Source: Halichondria panicea | Lineage: Eukaryota; Porifera; Demospongiae; Suberitida; Halichondriidae | Assembly: GCF_963675165.1 (NCBI RefSeq) | Contig: NC_087381.1 | Coordinates: forward strand, 3,348,001 to 3,412,000 | DNA: 64,000 nucleotides | Direction: 5' to 3' | In this document: piece after piece, positions 24,260-37,500 of the stretch | Layout of the letters: each line of letters opens with the position of its first letter | Position numbering within the stretch: the first letter of the stretch is position 1 | Program-made: the position numbers and the translations under genes | Notes under the pieces: generated by a model | The model's input: only the letters and a program-made list of their open reading frames with translations | What the model was told of the DNA's origin: nothing | Database searches by the model: none

Positions 24260-24421
24260 CCGAATATACTCAACTAGGAGATGCCGAATACAAAGCTCCA
24301 ACGAACCCTCCAAAATATCGTGCATAATATCTGGAACCATTTCAGTGGTGACATGGAAGTATTTTAACCTGTTAAGCTCAGAATTTCTCCACATTCTGTA
24401 TGTTGTCCTAATGATTCGCAA
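24260..24421 (-). pseudogene. Transposase fragment, CACTA/EnSpm-like
   Basis: The minus frame reads LNRLKYFHVTTEMVPDIMHD and continues ILEGSLELC. DIMHDILEG is a recurrent motif of CACTA-type transposase-related proteins in invertebrates. Only about 50 residues remain. It directly abuts the truncated COR exon, so the join probably marks an insertion or deletion breakpoint. Confidence 0.5.
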
Positions 24422-25405
24422 TGATGATGATAGATCTCTTTACTTCGAACGGTAAACGCACTCTCAATAAACTGTAAGAAGTCGTTCGAGGGAATATTAT
24501 TACGTTATAGGTTCACATAACATACCCAAACCAGGTTTATGACGTTTTGGATGTGGTTTGGGAGATAAAATTAGTTAAAATTAATGTATATAGAGAGCAT
24601 ACAATGTATAGCCTCCTTCACTGGCCTTCCCACTTCCCTGAATGTGAATGTGAATGTGATCTACCTGCTGATGATAGTTAGTGCGGCCTGGGATCGCGGC
24701 TAAGCATAACGATTGAGACTGAACCGCAAAATTAGTCATTAGATTCGAGGTAGGGTCGTTTTTTATATAGCTGCAGATATTTCTGACATGCAGCCACCTC
24801 GCTATTCTGGTCAAGCTGCACTGTCCCAAGGGTGGCCGGATTAACAAAAAAGTCTATACTGTAGCAGCCTTTTGCAGTATGCATGATTGAAGTCGTGGGT
24901 ATAATACAATCATGACCGCAAGCATTTATATACAGTTAGCTACTATTATACTTCTTTCTTGGCACATCCCACTATTAATTCTGTGCACAATTACAAGATT
25001 TAACCACTTATAATTATTATATACCCTCTGTCTAGGTTATAAAGGTCTATTGAGCTATATAGTTGAAGTGGTGGCAATGAATCTATATAGCAGTATAGAT
25101 TTAGCTTTTGAATTAGCTTCTCAAGCAACTATAATAAGGATTTAGTATTATCAAGGGCGTATAAAGGGAAGAGAAGATATGTTTTGTACACCCTTGGTAA
25201 TGGTGTCAGACTGTTAAAAGTGCCTGTGGCATTTACATGAGGTCATACAGAACATGAGGTCATACAGATCTAGCTGTAATAGTATCAATTACAAAAATCA
25301 AGATCATATTACACATTGTCATAATTATAGGTAAGCTTGATATTGACCTCGAGTGATCTCTATTGTACCCTGCATGAGTGCTATAATACTAGTTTATACT
25401 TGATA

Positions 25406-25522
25406 CACAGTAAAAGCACATAACTATGTTATATATATGAGATGCATCATCGTATTTTGTAAAATGACAGAAATTTCAAAAGATGCGTTTCATTTAACAT
25501 GTTTTATTGTGTTTTTACTGTG
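25406..25522. repeat. Inverted-repeat element with CACAGTAAAA ends, TA-flanked
   Basis: CACAGTAAAAGCAC at the left pairs with TTTTTACTGTG at the right, with TA on both sides. It is a diverged copy of the near-perfect palindrome at 39535-39704. TA duplications are typical of Tc1/mariner-type elements. Confidence 0.65.
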
Positions 25523-26370
25523 TAACATGACAACTGCATGGAAGTGCACTTCGCATGCTAAAATGTTGCATATATAGCACGCTTCAGTTGCTAGTTCGCA
25601 GTACGTTGCTATAATTGGTAGTTGGCATGCAGTTGCTACTTCGCAGATGATAGTTCGTACTCGGTAGTTCGTGACCTTTAAACTTTACAGATGAGATATT
25701 AAAAGTGCCCATGCAAAACCTATTGCTGGGGAACCCCTATACTTAGTATGTATTGCGGACACACATGCACGTGGTACGCGCGCGTGCCCTGTTTGCTAAA
25801 CATATACACCTTTATGATTGACTATAGTCATGCATGTATATAGGGGGCTTAACAATAATGCAAGCTTGCAAAAAATCGACAATGTCTTTTTGCGAATTAT
25901 ATGACGGAATATATACACTCGGACCGGTCCCAGGCCAATTATTCTCTAAAGACAGAAGGGATAAATTTCTCCTCGTTATATATTAAGAAAAAATTTGGCC
26001 TGGGACTGAGGCTAGTGCATGATGACATACCAAGTGGGTATAGGCCTGTGCAAATTTTTCACCAATTATTCATTGATTTTCGCAAATTGATGACACCGAT
26101 TATTCACATACACAGCAGCGAAATAAAACACCTATACTGTATAAATTATATAGCACCAAAAAATGGGCATTACTTTTTTAATTTCAGCAGCGAAATAACA
26201 AACTTAAGTAGCACAAAAAAAAATTAATGTGGTTTCAATTAACATTGATTGGACTAACAATCATAAAAATTAGATTTACTGCCATGTAAAATGTTGGCGT
26301 GTTCTGAGCTATACTGGGTGTACAACTCAAGCTATTTTCACAGTGCCTATTATGTAAAAGGGCCCACTTA

Positions 26371-26475
26371 CAGTTTTTGCTCGCAAGTTGTTGCATGCCC
26401 TCTTCTCTCATACCAAGGGCGTATGAGAGAATAGGGCATGCAACTCACTATTAGTCCAACGTGCTAGCAAAAACT
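26371..26475. repeat. Foldback element
   Basis: Inner arms TTGCATGCCCTCTTCTCTCAT and TATGAGAGAATAGGGCATGC pair closely, and the outer arms AGTTTTTGCTCGCA and GTGCTAGCAAAAACT pair less well. Confidence 0.6.
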
Positions 26476-26901
26476 TTATTTGATCTATTTATAGCTATCT
26501 GCTACATGTACTTTACACAAAATCAGACACGCCTACAATCTATTTTTAGATATTACTGTACTTTTCCAGTAAATTCCACCGCCCACTTAGCACAGGCGCC
26601 TACAAGTGGGGTAATAAAATTTTAGTGGATTTATTTATTGCAACTTTTGTAAATGATAAAATTATAGACGGGAGTTTAATGACAAAATTCATTTCACACA
26701 ATTATAGCCCAAAAGCTTCAAGAGAATAACATAATTATACACATCTACGCCCAATTCACAAGATGAGACACTAGTTTGCAGTATTAAGAAGCTAACTTGT
26801 TTTTTCAAGTAGATACTATTTTATCAGCAGTATAATAGACATGTAATAGAACTCCTCATTTTCACAAGGGTTGGCCTCAAGCTGAGCAATTTCAGAAGGT
26901 G

Positions 26902-27696
26902 TCAGCTGTGATATATAGCTTCCATTATGGGCACATTGGTACACTGCACATTAACGAATCCAGCCTTGCTGAGTGCGTTTAAAAGCATGTCATACGTCAC
27001 TGCGTAGTAGTAGAACCTCTCTCTCCCAATTGCATAGCTAATCGATTGTGCTTTTTTTGCCAATTTCGAAAACATTATGATGGCACCATTTGGTTTTACC
27101 ATCTTTGATAGTTTTTCTATAAACTCAATGTATTCAGCTTCACTCACGCAAGCACACTCAATTGCAAGGAACGTAATTACGACATCAAATGGGCCTTCAG
27201 ATCCTTTTTCAATTGGTTGCTCAGCTTTTATGTCACACGACACCACTTTCATAAGATCGCGTAATCTTTGCTCACGTATACGAACCTCACTTTCCGGCTT
27301 TTTTTCGATGTCTTGAACAACATTCTTAATGTAGGGCAGCCAATTGAATGATGATGAATCGTTTGCTTGCCACTTGTTTAAAGCGTCTCGATTCTTTTCA
27401 GTGTACTCTGCAAGCACAATCTCAGACACTTTTCTTTTACCAGCGGCACTGATCACGTACGCAATCACTGGTCCAGAACCATAATCAAGCACCCTAAAAT
27501 CATCTTTTCCTTCAACTTCCTCATCCGGTAAAAGTTTCTTGAACATATCGTGTACAAGTTTCAATCGAACATCACGATAATAGTTCTGCGGAGTTCCCGG
27601 TATGTTGTAGTACTGTGATAGATACTGATTACCTTCGAATTTATCTTTATAGTGTAGATCTATGTCATCATTTTGGCTGTCCTTGACTTGAGCCAT
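26902..27696 (-). CDS. NNMT/PNMT/TEMT-type SAM methyltransferase, C-terminus frameshifted
   Basis: The protein starts at MAQVKDS (27696), just after a splice acceptor TTTTCTAG, so a 5' exon probably exists. The opening YKDKFEGNQYLSQYY is the family signature, and VLDYGSGPV (SAM-binding motif I), LAEYTEKNRDAL, FDVVITFLAIE and FVNVQCTNVPI follow in order. The family transfers a methyl group from SAM to small amines in the cytosol. Compared with its paralogue at 41979-42827 the frame stops early: after the stop at 26902 another frame continues LTPSEIAQLEANP to a stop at about 26817, which matches the paralogue's C-terminus. One base lost or gained near 26920 explains this. It is either a truncated gene or an assembly error. 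Substrate cannot be told. Confidence 0.85.
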   Translation of the reverse strand: MAQVKDSQNDDIDLHYKDKFEGNQYLSQYYNIPGTPQNYYRDVRLKLVHDMFKKLLPDEEVEGKDDFRVLDYGSGPVIAYVISAAGKRKVSEIVLAEYTEKNRDALNKWQANDSSSFNWLPYIKNVVQDIEKKPESEVRIREQRLRDLMKVVSCDIKAEQPIEKGSEGPFDVVITFLAIECACVSEAEYIEFIEKLSKMVKPNGAIIMFSKLAKKAQSISYAIGRERFYYYAVTYDMLLNALSKAGFVNVQCTNVPIMEAIYHS

Positions 27697-28465
27697 TGAT
27701 GAGATAGCTAGAAAATAAAGGACATCAATAAACAAAATTATCTATAACGTTTGATGGGAAATTTAGAGGCGGATATACAGAACTCAAGAGTGTGTGTGCT
27801 CTTGAGAACTGTATAGAATTGGGAACATGCCAAAAATTGTGCCTCTGGCGGGGGGGGGCTTCCCATCCTGAACTCCAGGCTGCTAAGCATAATTATCAAG
27901 TCAAAGATTGTCTCTGGGTGTTTATTAATATGGATCTAGCTACATGTAGATTACAATATGAATTAGTCATACCTTTTACCAGTTTTTCTGCTGTGACTTT
28001 CACTGAAATTTAGTTAGACAACTTTTATAACTAGAGCACTAAAGTGCAAACCCTCGGCTGGTGACATGATTATAAAGAAACCAGAAGACTGATATAATGC
28101 AGTGCATATAGTGATGTTGTTATCATCATCATGCATGACTTGCACAGCAACTCAGGAGCAATAAAACTAAACCAGACTGGAGGCATGCTGAAACATTTGA
28201 GAACAGGTAGTAGTACTATAAATATATGCACTGTGGATTAGGATCACAGCAAAGAAGCATGGAGTCTCAGAGAAGTATGGCTCCAGGTCCTGCATGGATC
28301 CCAGTCAGCTAAAGCAAGCTTTCTGGTTTAGTGACCCTGTTCCAATATTGTTCCTGGTATATACAGCTTTCTACTTTAGTGACCCTGTTCCATTGTTTCT
28401 GGACCTGGTACAGGATCACTTCAGTTATAAGTAACGCATGTGCAAGTTCTGTTCAAGCTACATTT

Positions 28466-28730
28466 TGCTCGCTTTTATTAGACAACGAAGCTTTAACACC
28501 GAAAGCTGCCACTATTAGAAGTACTGACTTGTTGTGTGGAGGCTACCCATGCTGTAAACGCAGTGCTAGAGCATCCAGGTAAGCAGACCCAGTCACAAGC
28601 TTCTTAGCTTTTGCTCGTTTTTATTTGACAACGAAGGTTTAACATGAAATTCTGCCACTATTAAAATTAATAACTTGTTGTATGAAGGCTATCCATGCTG
28701 TAAACGCAGTGCCATGGCATGCAGGTGAGT
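28466..28730 (+). repeat. Two tandem copies of a 150-bp segment
   Basis: GACAACGAAGCTTTAACA ... CCATGCTGTAAACGCAGTGC ... CAGGTAAG at 28480-28580 is repeated, with substitutions, at 28630-28726 (GACAACGAAGGTTTAACA ... CCATGCTGTAAACGCAGTGC ... CAGGTGAG). Each ends in a splice-donor-like CAGGTRAG. No coding role is evident. Confidence 0.6.
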
Positions 28731-29008
28731 AGACTCACACATTACAAACAAACAAACAGACCAACGGACTACTATACCCGTGGCCGCCCACGCGCGCCTC
28801 GGGTAATAAGTTTTTGTGGCTACAATGCAAGGGCTCAATTAATCTAGTCCATTCATGTGTACATTGATTGTTGTACATAGTCTAGTGTCGTGGACCCAGA
28901 CCTTGAATAAGGGTCTGGCCAATTTCACCCGTACAGAGTTGTGAGATCTAATTATGTGGTTTCACACATCCGTCCTCCAACCACTAACCACTTATCAAGA
29001 ACACTTAT

Positions 29009-29345
29009 TATGCCTCGAGGCGTAGCCGCACGAGGGGTACGATGTGTGTGTGTATTCCATGTGTGTGTGTGTGTGTATTCCAGCTGTAACTGATCAACGG
29101 TTGCAATGCAACAAAAACTGACAGCTTCTATAGGCTTCTAGCCACGATCTCTTGGATTTTAATTCGTGGATTAGCAAACTAAAGCTTTTTTCTCGAGTTA
29201 TGGCTAGTGACTCACATTGAAGGATGTTGCAGTCTCTTCAGAATCTTTCTAGCATCATCTGTTCGCACAAACTTTCTATTCAACATATAAGTTAGCCTTG
29301 CACTAAAGCGCTAGCTTTTTGTTAGCTACAAGAGTCAGAAAGAGC
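29009..29345 (+). repeat. Dispersed repeat with TATGCCTCGAGGCGTAGCCG
   Basis: The segment from ATTATGCCTCGAGGCGTAGC through TAGCCTTGCACTAAAGCGC to AGAGTCAGAAAGAGCTG is matched, with changes and length differences, at about 34888-35415 within an intron of the large NIDO gene. The GT-rich run at 29045-29080 is a microsatellite inside it. Confidence 0.6.
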
Positions 29346-29733
29346 TGCTAAAGAAACTGGCTATTTTAGTCTAGTAGCCAATTCTTAATTTCTTGTAACT
29401 TGCCGACAGACACACCCCTTATTTACTACAATGATACCAGAATACAGTAGATGTGTGTACACAAGATATAGCCTTTTAGACTGCCTTTTAGACTGCTTGT
29501 TATAGATCCTTCTTTCTGTGATTGAATTCTGTCTTTAACTTATCTCACAGACTTCATTCAATTGCTAACACCTATTTTGTCAATTTGAAATCATAATTAT
29601 TGCAAATTATAAACCTTTCTATAACATTCTAATACCTTTAAGCGAAAGCAAAAACATGGCGAGAGGCATTAGCACAGCGCTAGCTTGAACACTAGTTATT
29701 TGCCACAGCAGCTTCTCTTATTGGCACCAATCT

Positions 29734-30387
29734 CAGTGGCGTAGCCAGAGGGGTGCAGAGGCTGCTCCAGCACCCCCCTATGGCCTCAGACTCTGCTCCA
29801 TGCACAAGTTCCTTTTACTATTAAACTAGCTAAGCTAGCTAGCTGATATGAGATCGAGAGTAGTAGAGCTCTATAATTAATTAATTGCGCATGATCAACT
29901 CAAAACTCCACCTCTAACTATCTAGCTCAACCTCCAAATATTCATTCAGTGCACATGCGCAAAGCCCACGTTGCTGAGCAGACCAAGGTCCACCACAGAG
30001 TTGCAGACTGTTTAGCAGCTATCACCATCATCATCATGTCACTCTTTGAGTATTTTTCAGTTGAGCCTATAGTTCACAGAGCAGCACTGCAACTGCAAGT
30101 GGCTTGCCACCCTGTCCTGCTAATTCACAAGCAGAACCTGGTTTAGCTGTTGCATGATTTAATTGTCACAACTCAAAACAATGCATTTTATAGGACATCT
30201 TTAGATGAAGATGTAGCTTAACCACCAGTACCCTCATTTATTTAGCCAGATTGAGTTAGAATCAATCTCAGAGCATTAATTTTAACAACAACAATTTTCT
30301 GGGGGAGTGCCCCCAGACCCCCCACTGGTAACTCGGACAATCCATTCATCAAGCACCCCCCTCTCTTAAATCCTGGCTACACCCCTG
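29734..30387. mobile_element. Non-autonomous DNA transposon with CAGTGGCGTAGCCAG ends
   Basis: The left end CAGTGGCGTAGCCAGAGGGG pairs with the right end CTGGCTACACCCCTG. AATCT stands on both sides (29729-29733 and 30388-30392), which fits a 5-bp target duplication. CAGNGGCGTAGC-type ends are common on cut-and-paste elements in many animal genomes. No transposase is encoded. Confidence 0.6.
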
Positions 30388-30686
30388 AATCTCGCAAGTG
30401 CCCTTCTCTTCTCATAGCTAGCCTTGGCTAGAACTATAAATAACTCTGCTGACAGAAACTTTCTGTTGCAAAGCCTGCAAATATGGTGGGCCTAACAAAC
30501 GTCTGTGATTCTGCTGAGCCTCTCTGTAAGATCTGAGGAAGGGCATCCTTTGGGGAACACTGCAATGCAATGAGAAGACAAGAAACTTCAGCAAAGTCCT
30601 GCAGAATAAGGATTTAGTGGTAGCCATCTCTAGCTCTCTGTTGTTTTAATGTATTTTTCCTACGAACCATGCGGTATAACGTATTC

Positions 30687-30719
30687 TAGCCTCTCTTCGG
30701 CGGCCTAGGATCGAGGCTA
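30687..30719. repeat. 33-bp foldback remnant with exact 9-bp target duplication
   Basis: TAGCCTC at the left and GAGGCTA at the right enclose a short middle with GGCCTAGGATC. AACGTATTC is present on both sides (30678-30686 and 30720-30728). It is the shortest member of the TAGCCTCG family in the window. Confidence 0.75.
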
Positions 30720-31150
30720 AACGTATTCTTATTCTGTTTATTTTCCGTTCAATAATTTTAGCGCATGTGCACTAACGCCCCTGCAATGAACACCAGGCCA
30801 TATTTTTAATCGGCGTGGATTCGCCTGAGCTATGCAATTAGAGACGTGGCCAATAGTCCTACGTATATATTGTTGTGTACGTTGAGGCTATCCATGCATC
30901 CATGCATGATACGTCCTGAGGGAGGCCGTGTCCTGTGACACCAACGCTAGCAATTTGGGGCCCCCCATGGCCCTATTTCACTAGCGCTTTGAGGCCCCTC
31001 CAGCGATATGGGCCCCCACTTATAACTTGCAGTGTGGCCGGTAGTACAAATTATTCTGCTCTGTGCGAACACACGCGTGCTGTCGAGAATACAGAGATCA
31101 AGACTGGGCGTGTGGCGCCGAGGAGCGCCTCCGGTCGAGGACAGTTCAGC

Positions 31151-31198
31151 TAGCCTCGATACCAGGCCGATTAATTAATCGGCCTGGATTCGAGGCTA
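31151..31198. repeat. 48-bp foldback element, TAGCCTCG family
   Basis: TAGCCTCGATACCAGGCCGA and TCGGCCTGGATTCGAGGCTA are near-complementary and meet at TTAATTAA. The flanks CAGTTCAGC and ATGTTCAGC agree in seven of nine positions and are probably an aged target duplication. Confidence 0.75.
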
Positions 31199-31545
31199 AT
31201 GTTCAGCTAGATCTAGGGGGTGTGTTTGCTTATGTTCAATACAAGATGCTAATAGGCTTACTGTACTGTGCATCGATCCGTACTGTAGCTACAAGTTTGA
31301 GGCTAAAATAATAGAGTCTACGTTATCTACAACAAATCAAGAGTGAAGAGTGAGTGTGTTATTGGTCTAGTATAGAGCCTTGCTAGATGTGAGCCATATA
31401 ACAAGCAATGCCATGAGATCTTTTAACTAGCTATCCGGCTCAGTATAAAATGATAGGATCTGACTTTGGTTGTAGAAATATATACTGTAACAACTGTAGA
31501 CAGCATTATATTAAATCTTACTACAGCTCTATTGGGAAGTCAAGA

Positions 31546-34500
31546 ATGAATTGGGTTCTTAGACTTAGTTGGTCTACTCTACTTCTGGTGGTTTTCCCTA
31601 CATTTTCATGCGGACAAGGTAGGTGATATGACTGATGATTAAATGTTGAAACTGAGCTAGGACTATTGACTCTGAACAACTATATAATACACTTGCATCC
31701 AGACAATCTACGGAAATGGTATTATAATCTATACATGTATAGCATGCATGTATATAGGCCATAAATTATTTTGTGGAGATTCTGCATCCAAACAATTTCA
31801 ACTCTGGCTATCTAGGTCAAAAAAACTTTGCAGAATAACTACGCACAATACTTAATCATTGCGTCTCTCGAGCTGAAAAATTGGCTTTGTTATCTAGCAG
31901 CTATGAAAAAGCTTAAATTAAGTGCATTAAATTAAGTCCACACGAAACTAAATTTATCTATAGGGTACGTATAATAGTCCTGTAATTAAACAAACGTTGC
32001 TATACTTATAACTCTTGACCTATAATTATGTATAAATGCCTTTTCAGAAAATGTATAGCTTGCTTTTTAAAGCATGAACCTCTGCATAGTTGATCTGACT
32101 ATAATTATAAAGCGTATTATGAATACAATTATTATACAAGCATATTTGTTTATAGTATTTATACATGTTGCAATAATCATAGCAACATTCAGCATGTGGG
32201 AAGGTATGTTCATGAATGTGCTTCAAACATTAGTGAGGATAAACAAACCGACATAGCATGCTTGTGACAACAATCAACATGTTTTGTGTTCAACAGATGA
32301 CACAGTAAAAACAATACTTTATATGCGCATGCAGGCATAAAAAAGTGTCATATAATCTCTAACTGCATGGCTTTGCATGGTTCTTCAAATTTTACGTATG
32401 CAAATTGTTCTCTTCACATGCAGAGTCTAACATTCTGCCATTCTTTTCCTTGTCTACTACTGGAGTGAGAGTAGAACAAGTTGGTCATTTCGATGATGGT
32501 GTATCACAAGCAATTCACATTACTGAAGGGTTCCCTTTTGGAAACATAAATCACAATATTCTTTATGTAAGTGATTCAGTAAACCGATATAGTAATAGTG
32601 TATGGTACCGATATAGAAATTTCGTATAGCGCGACATTTTCGAGGGCTTAATTTTCGCTGATTTTTTGGGTTAGCAATCCTACACGAAACTTAGTCCACA
32701 AAAATTGTAGAATTATCTGCCATAACGTGCAAAGATTAAAGGTGTGGCTTCCAGTTAGCAGTCATTCCACGAACATTGTGCAACGAAATGCTTTATAAAA
32801 GTGCCTTGAAAATTTCGCGCTATACATGCAGTACATAGTAACAGCTCTATTTTAAGCTAACATGTTATTATGCATGCTGGTTTGGACTGTAATGAATCTC
32901 GTTGCCTTTTTGACCTCTAAAATCAAAGGAAATACAGAACCGTAAAATAGATTCGAGGTATATTTATAAGGTCTTTTTTAGTCGCGGCTATTTTCTGAAA
33001 TGCGGCCACCTCGCTATTCCGGCCACTGCACTGCATGTCCCAGAGGTGCATGGCTGTACTTCTTAATCTGGGTATCCATCCCTTGCATTATACAGATTGG
33101 CACCAATGGATATTTTGCTTTCAGTGAGCCATTCTATGGGAACACGCCAGAAACTTTCCCTGGTGTTACAACTGATGTTGCATCCGCATATCTGGTTGCT
33201 CCATTCTGGGATGATGTTGATATTCGCCGTAGAGGAAACATTTTATACGAGGTCCATTCATTGACAAGTACTAATGGCCCCAGTCTGCTTTTTGAAGTCA
33301 ACAGATTCATTTCACCCGATGGCTCATTTTTTGGGACTTGGATGGTGGTAGTTCAATGGAATATGGTTCACTCATGGCCTGATGGAGAGAGTGATGCCTT
33401 TCGTCAATTTGCCCTTGATTTTTATGGAATTGACACCTCCTTGGTAAGATGGTTGGTATTATAATAATTATTGCTAACCCCCATTCTATCAACTCTATAC
33501 TGTGTGCATGCTTGCATTCAGATCGCCAACTTTATATATGTTCACAGGCTAACACATTTCAAGGGATCCTCATCACAAATGGGACTGCATCATACACGGT
33601 GTTCACCTACAGATGTGATAGTATGCAATGGTCTCTGAATGGTGCTACTATCGGCTACAATGCAGCTGGTGACTATTTTGAAAACCATCCCAACACTGGA
33701 AGCTTTGTCTCTCATGAAATTGCTTGCCTCAACAGTCCCGGCTCAGAGTGGTTTAATGTGGTCTACAACATCAGCGTGGACACACCTGGAACACTAGCCC
33801 CTCCCCCTACTGTCGAACCAGGTACCGGATGGCAACGTATCTATATATTACATTTCATGCATATACAGCTTGAAATAATTGACATTCAATTACAGTCTAG
33901 AAACATGAATGCAATGTCGCTACAATCCTATACAGCACAACTCAACTACTTGGAATATTTGGACTTTGGTTCTAATTACCTTGAGAGATGTAGGAATTGC
34001 AGCTCTCCACCTATACCACTAGGTGTCCCTGGACTACCATTTGGAAGCTACTATCATGAGACTCTCTATGTACGTTAACAAGTTGTTTACAATCCATGCA
34101 CTTGCAGTAGAGACACTCTATACAAGTCATGGTATTATGTATATGGTTGAACTTGTCATCAAATTCATTTAGAGCCATGTGCATTATAGTTCTTGAGTGG
34201 GGCTAATAAGTGCATATAGTGGATAAAGAGGTAATTATGACTCAATATAACGGTTCAAATTTTTCAATTTCGTAAGTGTTAGAGCAGTAAGGTATCGTCA
34301 AATAACCTCTAAGTCACTTAGTGCCATCATAGATAGAGTAGAAGAGGGATTGGAAACGGAAGTACCCTCGAAGTACCATCCGTGTATCTCCGCGGTTTTA
34401 ATCGAGGCTTACTTTTTAACACGAGGGCTAAACATGAATAATTCATGAGAATTGTTTTGCTCTCTGTAAAGAAGTCCACAAGCAGTTCTGCTGCTAAACA

Positions 34501-37500
34501 TCAACTTTCTCTAATACTTGAGGCCATTTGGGACACAGGACACTATTTAGTTACAAAGCCTTAGCTATATCAAAGGTACTATAGGAACACAAGCATGAAA
34601 AAGCGCTCGATCTGTGTACCTCTAGCTACTTCACGACAATCGAGATTATATTTTCTTTGTTTCCAATTGATACCTACTATCAGGGGGCATGTGATTCAGT
34701 AATGGGGGTAGCTCTGAGATGTATGCTTTGGACACAATAAGTTTCCCGGGCTTTTGCGGGAGTTATGAGGAGATAAACGGATGGTCCCAGAGCCACTACG
34801 TAGACTTCATTGTAAAACATCACGTGAATCACTTCCGTTTCCAATCCCTCTTCTACTCTATCTATGGTGCCATGCAAAATACAATCATTATGCCTCGAGG
34901 CGTAGCCGCACGAGAAATATATACGGTAAAGCTGACTGTGTGCGTGTACTATTCCAGCTATACAACTGCTCAACGGTTGCAATGCGACGAATACTAATAG
35001 CTTAATTCTAGAGGTTTCTATAGCCACTTTCTTTTGTATTTTGACTCGTGGATGCAAAATTGTCTACTTTTAATTGTTGCAGTCTCTTCAGAATCTTTCA
35101 TAGCATTATCTGGCACGAACTTCTATACAACCAGGAGCAGATGAGAGGATTGTCTTATGCATAGTATATTCACTATCGGCTTCCTTGTTTGTAATGTGCT
35201 AAGTTTCTGTACATGTGTGGCTGATAACGCGTTTGGTCTGAATATCATTAAGTACAATGAATAATGTTAGCAGGTTTGACATTATAATTATGGCATAGCT
35301 AGACGATACAGAATCCGCGTAGTAAGCTAGACGCTCTGCTCCATCCCCTCATCTTAGCCTTACACTAAAGTGCTAGCTGTTTGTTAGCTATACAAGAGTC
35401 AGAAAAGAGCTGTAAAGCAAGATCTACATGCTTCTATCCTTGAAGATCATTCTATTAAGCTCGTCTTCCTTTTGATTAGGAATTAAATTTGTTCATTGTC
35501 AACAATTGCAAATGCAAGCATTAAGTTTTACCTCTTCTAATACTTTTTGAGCAAAAAAAGAGGCATTAGCCTTGATTTCAGGCCGCCCTCGAAACTCGGA
35601 ACTGTGGCCTGGTATACATTGTATGCATGTGCATACATTACCACAAAAAGGTGGTAATCCGCATATTTGTGGATACTAGCTGTCTGTAAAATATACACGT
35701 ATACTATTTTGTATTCTGAAGTTGTAGTCCGTGTTACATCATTACATATAATGTGCAAAATCAAGATAACTGAGTCCTGCTTTGGCTTGCGCCCTTAATT
35801 TATTGTGTCATGCAGGCCAAGCCATTAGAGAGATAAGCTACTTAATTGACGACACCCTATACACTGTAGGCTACAGATGTTATGAGGCGTGGTGTGTTCC
35901 TGTGCGTCCCCTAGGCAAGTCATCTGCTACTAATAATTTATGTTCGACAAGAAGTCATTGTTGAAGATAAAGCCGGAAGCTAATGATCAAGCTTAGACTC
36001 GACACTCAGGAAGTCATTAATTCAAGTTCTAATATGGGCTTGGCAAGTCATCTGCCACCAAACCTTGCCTTCTATTTTCGTCATTGCTGAAGATAATTAT
36101 TGAAGAAGCTATAATGATCACTCCTTTAAGCTTTTAATAAGCTTATAGACTCGACACTCACGAAGTTATTCACTAAAGTTCTACTAGAACCTATAAGAAA
36201 AGTTCACCACTCTTCCTGTCTGGAAGGCCTCGATCCTTGAACTGCCTCTTTGCTAAACAGAGCTTGTAGAATGATCACTGCTGCAGACAATTATTGTAGG
36301 CTCCCATATTGTGGTCATTTTACCACTACTAACCACGTGCATGGTCTTGCGTATTCTTTCTCGTGTACTTTGTCTGTTTATACAATTTGTATGATGAAAT
36401 TTACAGTGTGTATAATATACGAATTATTTCGCGCATGCATGCGCATGCAGTATACCAGGCAGTCTTTCTTCTTTCAAACGGCTTGAAATTGAAACTATAG
36501 AGAGGCACTAGCTGCAACATTCATTTATTCACAGCATTATCTCTCTTTACAGGTGGGGAACAATGGGCTTTTTTCCTTTGGAAAGCCTCTCCTCGAGAAC
36601 AGTCCAGCAGAATTCCCAACACAGCAAGCCTCGACATACTACGCTTACATTGTTGCACCTTTCTGGTCTGACATCGACACAAGACTCAATGGAAGTGTTC
36701 GTTGGCAAGTTTATTCTCCAGACGTAGATGGCGAAGATGTACTGATCAGCAGAGTTGAAGAGTTCATAAACATTGAGCTTGGCCAGGACTCTATCACCAA
36801 TGCCAACTGGATGCTGGTAGCCACTTGGGTGGGTGTTCATCCTTTCCCTCACAGCAATTCTGTTGAGGAAGATCGATTGGACCCTTATCTGCAAAGGGTA
36901 AACAATAGTGGGAAGTTTGGTATATCGCACAACAGTCAGAGTGACTATATAAGTGAGCATGCAAGGGGTAGGGCAGGGATATATCTGTATTAATTGACTA
37001 TGACTGGGTGATGATCCAATTAAATTTCTTCAGCCATTATAAATGTTCATAATTATTATCAGGAAAACACTTTTCAAGGCATTATCATCTCTAATGGCAC
37101 CAAAGTGTATGCAGTATTCACGTATGTCTGTGAAGACATGGAATGGTCTGATGCTGCTGTGATTGGATACAACGCTGGGGGTGAACCCTATCAAAATCAT
37201 CCACTGAGTAGTGGACCAGAGTCTAGAGTCATCGGTTGTGTGCATAGACCTAGTTCTGATGTGAATAATGTTGTGATGGATTTAGCACCAGGGGTTGCTT
37301 CTGGGACTACTCCGGAGCCTTTCAGTACTGTTGGTGAGTGGCTGGAAGTTTGCATCAACGTACAGTTGTAATTGCCGTGATTGATCGTAGACCTCTATAT
37401 ATAATACAGCTGCATTATTTTAGTGATTTGTACACACAGGCACATGTGCTGCTGCCGGATACACGGAGTGCTGTGACTTCAATGTGGATAGCTGTGTTGG

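Larger units (their letters stand above)
24422..26900. other. Intergenic, repeat fragments only
   Basis: Apart from the two inverted-repeat elements listed separately, this stretch shows no credible exon. At about 25915-26020 a decayed foldback has ACCGGTCCCAGGCCAATTA and TTGGCCTGGGACTGAGGCTA as arms. Confidence 0.4.
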
